Part shown: in pieces, positions 60,810-64,000 of the stretch | How positions within the stretch are numbered: position 1 is the first letter of the stretch | How the letters are laid out: each line of letters opens with the position of its first letter | Source of the DNA: Nodosilinea sp. FACHB-131 | GTDB taxonomy: Bacteria > Cyanobacteriota > Cyanobacteriia > Phormidesmidales > Phormidesmidaceae | Reading direction: 5' to 3' | Assembly (NCBI RefSeq): GCF_014695395.1 | Contig: NZ_JACJOF010000012.1 | Span: 186,001-250,000, forward strand | DNA length: 64,000 nucleotides | Program-made: the position numbers and the translations under genes | The notes under the pieces: model-generated | The model's database searches: none | Told to the model about the DNA's origin: nothing | Seen by the model: only the letters and a program-made list of their open reading frames with translations

Positions 60810-62282
60810 ATGCTCCGTGAGTTTGAAGCTAATACAGAGGCTAACGAGGCAAACCATTTGCCCAAGGCAGAGGATCGAGGGTCTGGCCATGGCACCGACC
60901 TGGGCGCTGGGGCAGACTCCAGAGCCCAAACTGCCACTTTGCCTGCTGCTCCTGTATCTGAGATCGCTGATTCGGAGCGTGAGAATGGGTTTCGGGCCAT
61001 TTTCCGAAACCGCAACTTTTTAATTTTGTGGACTGGACAGCTCTTTTCGCAGCTGGCCGATAAAGTCTATCTGGTGCTGATGATTGCCATCATCGCCGCT
61101 CGATATGAGACCCCTGGGCAGACCATCAGCGGCTGGGTGTCAGCGGTGATGATTGCTTTTACCGTGCCAGCCGTGCTGTTTGGGGCGCTGGCGGGGGTAT
61201 TTGTCGATCGCTGGCGTAAGCGTCCGGTGCTGGTGTGGTCTAATCTGCTGCGCGGCGGCCTGGTAATTGCGCTGCCCCTAGGGATTTGGCTAACGGCGGG
61301 CTGGGGGCCAGTGCTAGGGCTACCTGTGGCCTTTTTGCTGCTGCTGGTCGTAACGTTTTTGATCTCTACCCTGACCCAGTTTTTTGCCCCGGCAGAGCAG
61401 TCGATTATTCCTCTCATTGTGGCCGAGGGCGATTTGCTCTCGGCTAATTCGCTCTATACCACCACTATGATGGCGTCGGTGATCGTGGGGTTCGCTGTGG
61501 GAGAACCGCTGCTGGCCCTAGCCGATCGCCTGATGTTGGCCCTCGGTATAGCCAACAACGGCCCAGCCATCTTGGTTGGCCTGAGCTATATGGTGGCCGG
61601 GCTGTGCCTAATGACGATGCATCCGGGGAAAGAGAATTTATCTGCTGCCCACGAAGATTTGTCTCAATTTTGGGCTGACATCAAAGACGGCTGGCGCTAC
61701 CTAGGGGAGCAGGTGCAGGTGCGGGTGGCGATCATTCAGCTGGTGCTGCTGTCGTCGGTGTTTGCGGCTCTGGCGGTGCTAGCGGTGCGTCTGGCGGAGA
61801 TGATCCCCGCTCTCAAGGCGTCGCAGTTTGGCTTTTTGCTAGCGGCGGGTGGCTTGGGCCTGGGCCTAGGCGCCGTGCTGGTGGGGAATTTTGGGCCGCG
61901 CTTTCCGAGGCGCTACCTGAGCCTGTGGGGTGCCATCGGAATGGGGGTGTGCCTCATTTCCCTGGCCTGGACGACTCAGCAACTGTGGGCGTCTATGGCG
62001 ATTATTGCCACGCTGGGGCTGTGCGGTGCCTTTGTCGGCATACCGATGCAGACTCTGATTCAAGAAAAAACGCCAGAAGCCATGCGCGGCAAAGTGTTTG
62101 GATTGCAGAACAACATGGTCAACATTGCCCTGAGTCTGCCGCTAGCCTTGGCTAGCGTGGTAGAGGCACACTTGGGTTTGGCTAATGTTTTTGTCGGCAT
62201 GGGAGCCCTGGTAGGACTAGGGGGAGTAGTAACCTGGTATATTGCCGATACGGCAATGAGAAAGACCCAGGCCCCGGGCTAG
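60810..62282 (+). CDS. MFS transporter (MFS_3 type)
   Basis: 490 residues from ATG 60810; the frame extends to 60774. A long hydrophilic N terminus (about 1-60) precedes 12 hydrophobic helices. Signatures: FLILWTGQLFSQLADKVYLVLM, ALAGVFVDRWRKRPVLV (A-loop) and MQTLIQEKTPEAMRGKVFGL. Similar to the putative bacilysin-exporter/enterobactin-exporter group of MFS_3. Substrate unknown. Close behind recO. Confidence 0.9.
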   Translation: MLREFEANTEANEANHLPKAEDRGSGHGTDLGAGADSRAQTATLPAAPVSEIADSERENGFRAIFRNRNFLILWTGQLFSQLADKVYLVLMIAIIAARYETPGQTISGWVSAVMIAFTVPAVLFGALAGVFVDRWRKRPVLVWSNLLRGGLVIALPLGIWLTAGWGPVLGLPVAFLLLLVVTFLISTLTQFFAPAEQSIIPLIVAEGDLLSANSLYTTTMMASVIVGFAVGEPLLALADRLMLALGIANNGPAILVGLSYMVAGLCLMTMHPGKENLSAAHEDLSQFWADIKDGWRYLGEQVQVRVAIIQLVLLSSVFAALAVLAVRLAEMIPALKASQFGFLLAAGGLGLGLGAVLVGNFGPRFPRRYLSLWGAIGMGVCLISLAWTTQQLWASMAIIATLGLCGAFVGIPMQTLIQEKTPEAMRGKVFGLQNNMVNIALSLPLALASVVEAHLGLANVFVGMGALVGLGGVVTWYIADTAMRKTQAPG

Positions 62283-62330
62283 GTTTCATTTTTTTACCAA
62301 AGGATCTGCGGGCTGAGGCTACGGGTTGGG

Positions 62331-62388
62331 CGATTCCGAAACGGATACTCGCTCCGAGTCAGTTCCGGAACGCTCCGCGATTCGCGGC
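62331..62388. repeat. Short intergenic repeat (CGCTCCGCGATTCGCGG type)
   Basis: Contains GATTCCGAAACGGAT and GGAACGCTCCGCGATTCGCGG split by a spacer (related to 56444-56480). Palindromic tendency (TCCGxxxCGGA). Confidence 0.55.
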
Positions 62389-62438
62389 GGCATTCTGCTG
62401 GCGCTAGTTTAGGTTGTTAACGGATAACGCTGAACAGC

Positions 62439-63596
62439 ATGCACATCGCGTGGCTTGGCAAAAAATCGCCCTTTTGCGGCAACGTCACCTATGGCCGAGA
62501 GGTCACCAATGCGTTGCTTGAACGCGGTCATCGAGTGACATTTCTCCATTTTGCCCAGTCTCAGGATGGCCACAGCCGGGGAAGTTATGCGGAGCGATCG
62601 CAGGAAGTGCCGCTGCCCTTTCTGTTCAAGTCGCAGATCCTCACCATTCCTTCGTTGAAGTCAGGCAAACTGCTGGCAGAGACGCTAGAGCGCATTCGAC
62701 CCGATCTGGTGCATGCGTCGCTGACCCTGTCGCCGCTCGATTTTCGGCTGCCAGAGATCTGTGCTGAGTTAAATATTCCCCTGGTGGCCACCTTTCACCC
62801 CGCCTTCGATCGCCGGGTGCGCAGCCTGACCTCGGGCACCCAGCACCTCACCTACCAGCTCTATGCGCCCTGTCTGGCCAACTACGATCGCGTCATCGTC
62901 TTCTCAGACCTCCAGCGCGATCTGCTGACCAAGCTTGGGGTGCCCGACGCTACGCTGGTCGTAATTCCTAATGGAGTCGACACCCGCCGCTACTCACCGG
63001 GGCCGTCGGCCGTCAAGGCCGATCTCTACGCCCGCCAGCTATTTGTATACCAGGGCCGCGTTTCTCTAGAGAAGAATGTAGAGGCCCTGCTGCGGGGCTG
63101 GCGGCAGGCTGACATGGGGCCAAACTGCAAGCTGGCGATCGTTGGCAGTGGCCCTCTAGAGGCGTCGTTGAAGCGATACTACGGCGACGAGAACGACATT
63201 ATCTGGCTGGGCTACCTGGCTAACGAGCAGCGCCGCATCGACATCTTGCGGGCGGCAGATGGGTTCATTTTGCCCTCCTTGGTAGAAGGGCTGTCGCTGT
63301 CGCTGCTGGAGGCCATGGCCTGTGGTGCTGCCTGTATTGCCACCGATGCCGGAGCTGATGGCGAAGTGCTGGCCGACGGGGCAGGCATTGTGCTTGACAC
63401 CCAGCGGGTGTCAACTCAGCTGCAAACTATTCTGCCGATTCTGCGCGACCATCCCGAAATCACTCAGCTTCTAGGGCATAAAGCCCGCGAGCGAGTGCTC
63501 CAGCGCTACACGCTGAAGGACAATATTTCTGCCCTAGAGACCATGTACAGCCAGGTGACGGCGGAACAGCGGCTGGTCTGTGGGCAGCGGGCCTAA
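62439..63596 (+). CDS. GT4-family glycosyltransferase
   Basis: 385 residues. GT-B fold: N-terminal GKKSPFCGNVTYGREVTNAL, ATFHPAFD and VIPNGVDTRRYSPG; C-terminal donor site VYQGRVSLEKN and LPSLVEGLSLSLLEAMACG (E-x7-E). The opening GKKSPFCGNVTYGRE is strongly conserved in a cyanobacterial group to which, as I recall, the DGDG synthase DgdA belongs, so a galactolipid role is plausible but unproven. Single gene. Confidence 0.85.
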   Translation: MHIAWLGKKSPFCGNVTYGREVTNALLERGHRVTFLHFAQSQDGHSRGSYAERSQEVPLPFLFKSQILTIPSLKSGKLLAETLERIRPDLVHASLTLSPLDFRLPEICAELNIPLVATFHPAFDRRVRSLTSGTQHLTYQLYAPCLANYDRVIVFSDLQRDLLTKLGVPDATLVVIPNGVDTRRYSPGPSAVKADLYARQLFVYQGRVSLEKNVEALLRGWRQADMGPNCKLAIVGSGPLEASLKRYYGDENDIIWLGYLANEQRRIDILRAADGFILPSLVEGLSLSLLEAMACGAACIATDAGADGEVLADGAGIVLDTQRVSTQLQTILPILRDHPEITQLLGHKARERVLQRYTLKDNISALETMYSQVTAEQRLVCGQRA

Positions 63597-63927
63597 GGGG
63601 GAGGGGGTTGTAGAAGGGTGTTTAGGCGATCGCCCTTTCATGCCGCCGCCGTTGACGTGTTGCTCTGCCCTCACCCATCGCCTATCCATGGCAGATACCT
63701 CATGTTGGGTGAGTTGCATGTATGACTGTCCTGAGCTGTCCGCTTGAAGCTGCTGTTGGGATGATGCAGTGGCATGACTGGTTGCTTCTCGATCGCCTCA
63801 ACAAACCCATCATTACCGCCTGAGTTCTACCCTCGCTTTTAAGATCATGGGCTCACAGTTGGGCAATCTGAAAAAATAACGGATTGGCCTCTAAGAGCAA
63901 ATAAATCGGGGTCAGGGGAGCATCAGG
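63597..63927. other. Intergenic stretch
   Basis: 331 bases with one HIP1-like site at 63627; no gene or repeat that I can support. Confidence 0.5.
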
Positions 63928-64000
63928 ATGCAGAAGTCAGCGATCGCCCGTAGGCCGCTTGCCGATTGGCTAGGGCAAAATGTGCGCTTTCAGGGATACT
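63928..64000 (+). CDS. Start of an unidentified gene (partial)
   Basis: ATG at 63928 with AGGGGAG seven bases upstream, and open to the window end: 24 codons reading MQKSAIARRPLADWLGQNVR and on. Too short to identify. Confidence 0.5.
   Translation, partial: MQKSAIARRPLADWLGQNVRFQGY

Overview
The window comes from a cyanobacterial chromosome. The octamer GCGATCGC (HIP1) and its CGATCG core are scattered through almost every gene. The gene set is cyanobacterial: heme oxygenase ho1, NdhS of the photosynthetic NDH-1 complex, gap2, a HAS-barrel protein, a 30-kDa-class UspA tandem protein and many hybrid signalling ATPases. High GC, heptamer-like simple repeats and the family set fit a filamentous Leptolyngbya/Nodosilinea-like lineage, but no 16S or other species marker is present, so the genus is inference.

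Layout. 1-2.4 kb: end of a secreted repeat protein, a metallophosphoesterase, trmB and tRNA-Arg(CCT). 2.5-5.3 kb: two overlapping AAA_35/STAND-type ATPase genes. 5.4-9.6 kb: small accessory genes (an orphan histidine-kinase dimerisation domain, a DsbA-like thiol oxidase, two exported proteins of unknown role facing each other across a perfect palindrome, a UBP-type zinc finger). 9.7-20.0 kb: a peptide-export locus of the NHLP/NHLM type, all on the minus strand: dual cyclic-nucleotide-binding protein, miniature HlyD-like protein, C39 peptidase-ABC transporter, DM13 lipoprotein, second ABC transporter and a NarL-type two-component pair. Divergent from it, at 19837-20004, lies a 55-codon gene for a double-glycine leader peptide whose core is a charged imperfect tandem repeat. 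This is the likely cargo and the main discovery of the window. A chlorite-dismutase-family heme protein follows it.

20.8-25 kb: two more histidine-kinase systems. 25-31.7 kb: an accessory, partly decayed region with a tRNA-Arg 3' fragment, an AT-richer DUF4034-like lipoprotein, a truncated REP-associated transposase with its palindromes, a lone XRE regulator with a deleted partial copy, an ABC-2 exporter and a GUN4-like scrap. 31.7-39.9 kb: recA, small membrane proteins, an SDR, a FetAB-type transporter with an internal hairpin repeat, a DMT exporter and a VWA/solute-binding lipoprotein pair. 40.3-45 kb: a DUF2207-like protein ending in 30 consecutive glycines, an XRE-NACHT STAND ATPase (probable antiphage type) and a cupin. 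45-64 kb is mostly core: lnt, ho1, tandem UspA, thioesterase, lumenal pentapeptide protein, radical SAM, TPR, gap2, murC-murB, a DAO oxidase, HAS-barrel plus ndhS, recO-MFS, a lipid-type GT4 and the start of another gene.

Recurring themes: (i) sensing NTPases of the STAND/AAA_35 type at three genes; (ii) simple G-rich repeats that have entered coding regions as Pro/Ser-rich linkers; (iii) a family of GTGGGCA/TGCCCAC palindromes, two copies of which supply the stop codon of unrelated genes. All functional calls rest on reading motifs and on recalled family knowledge; no search was run.
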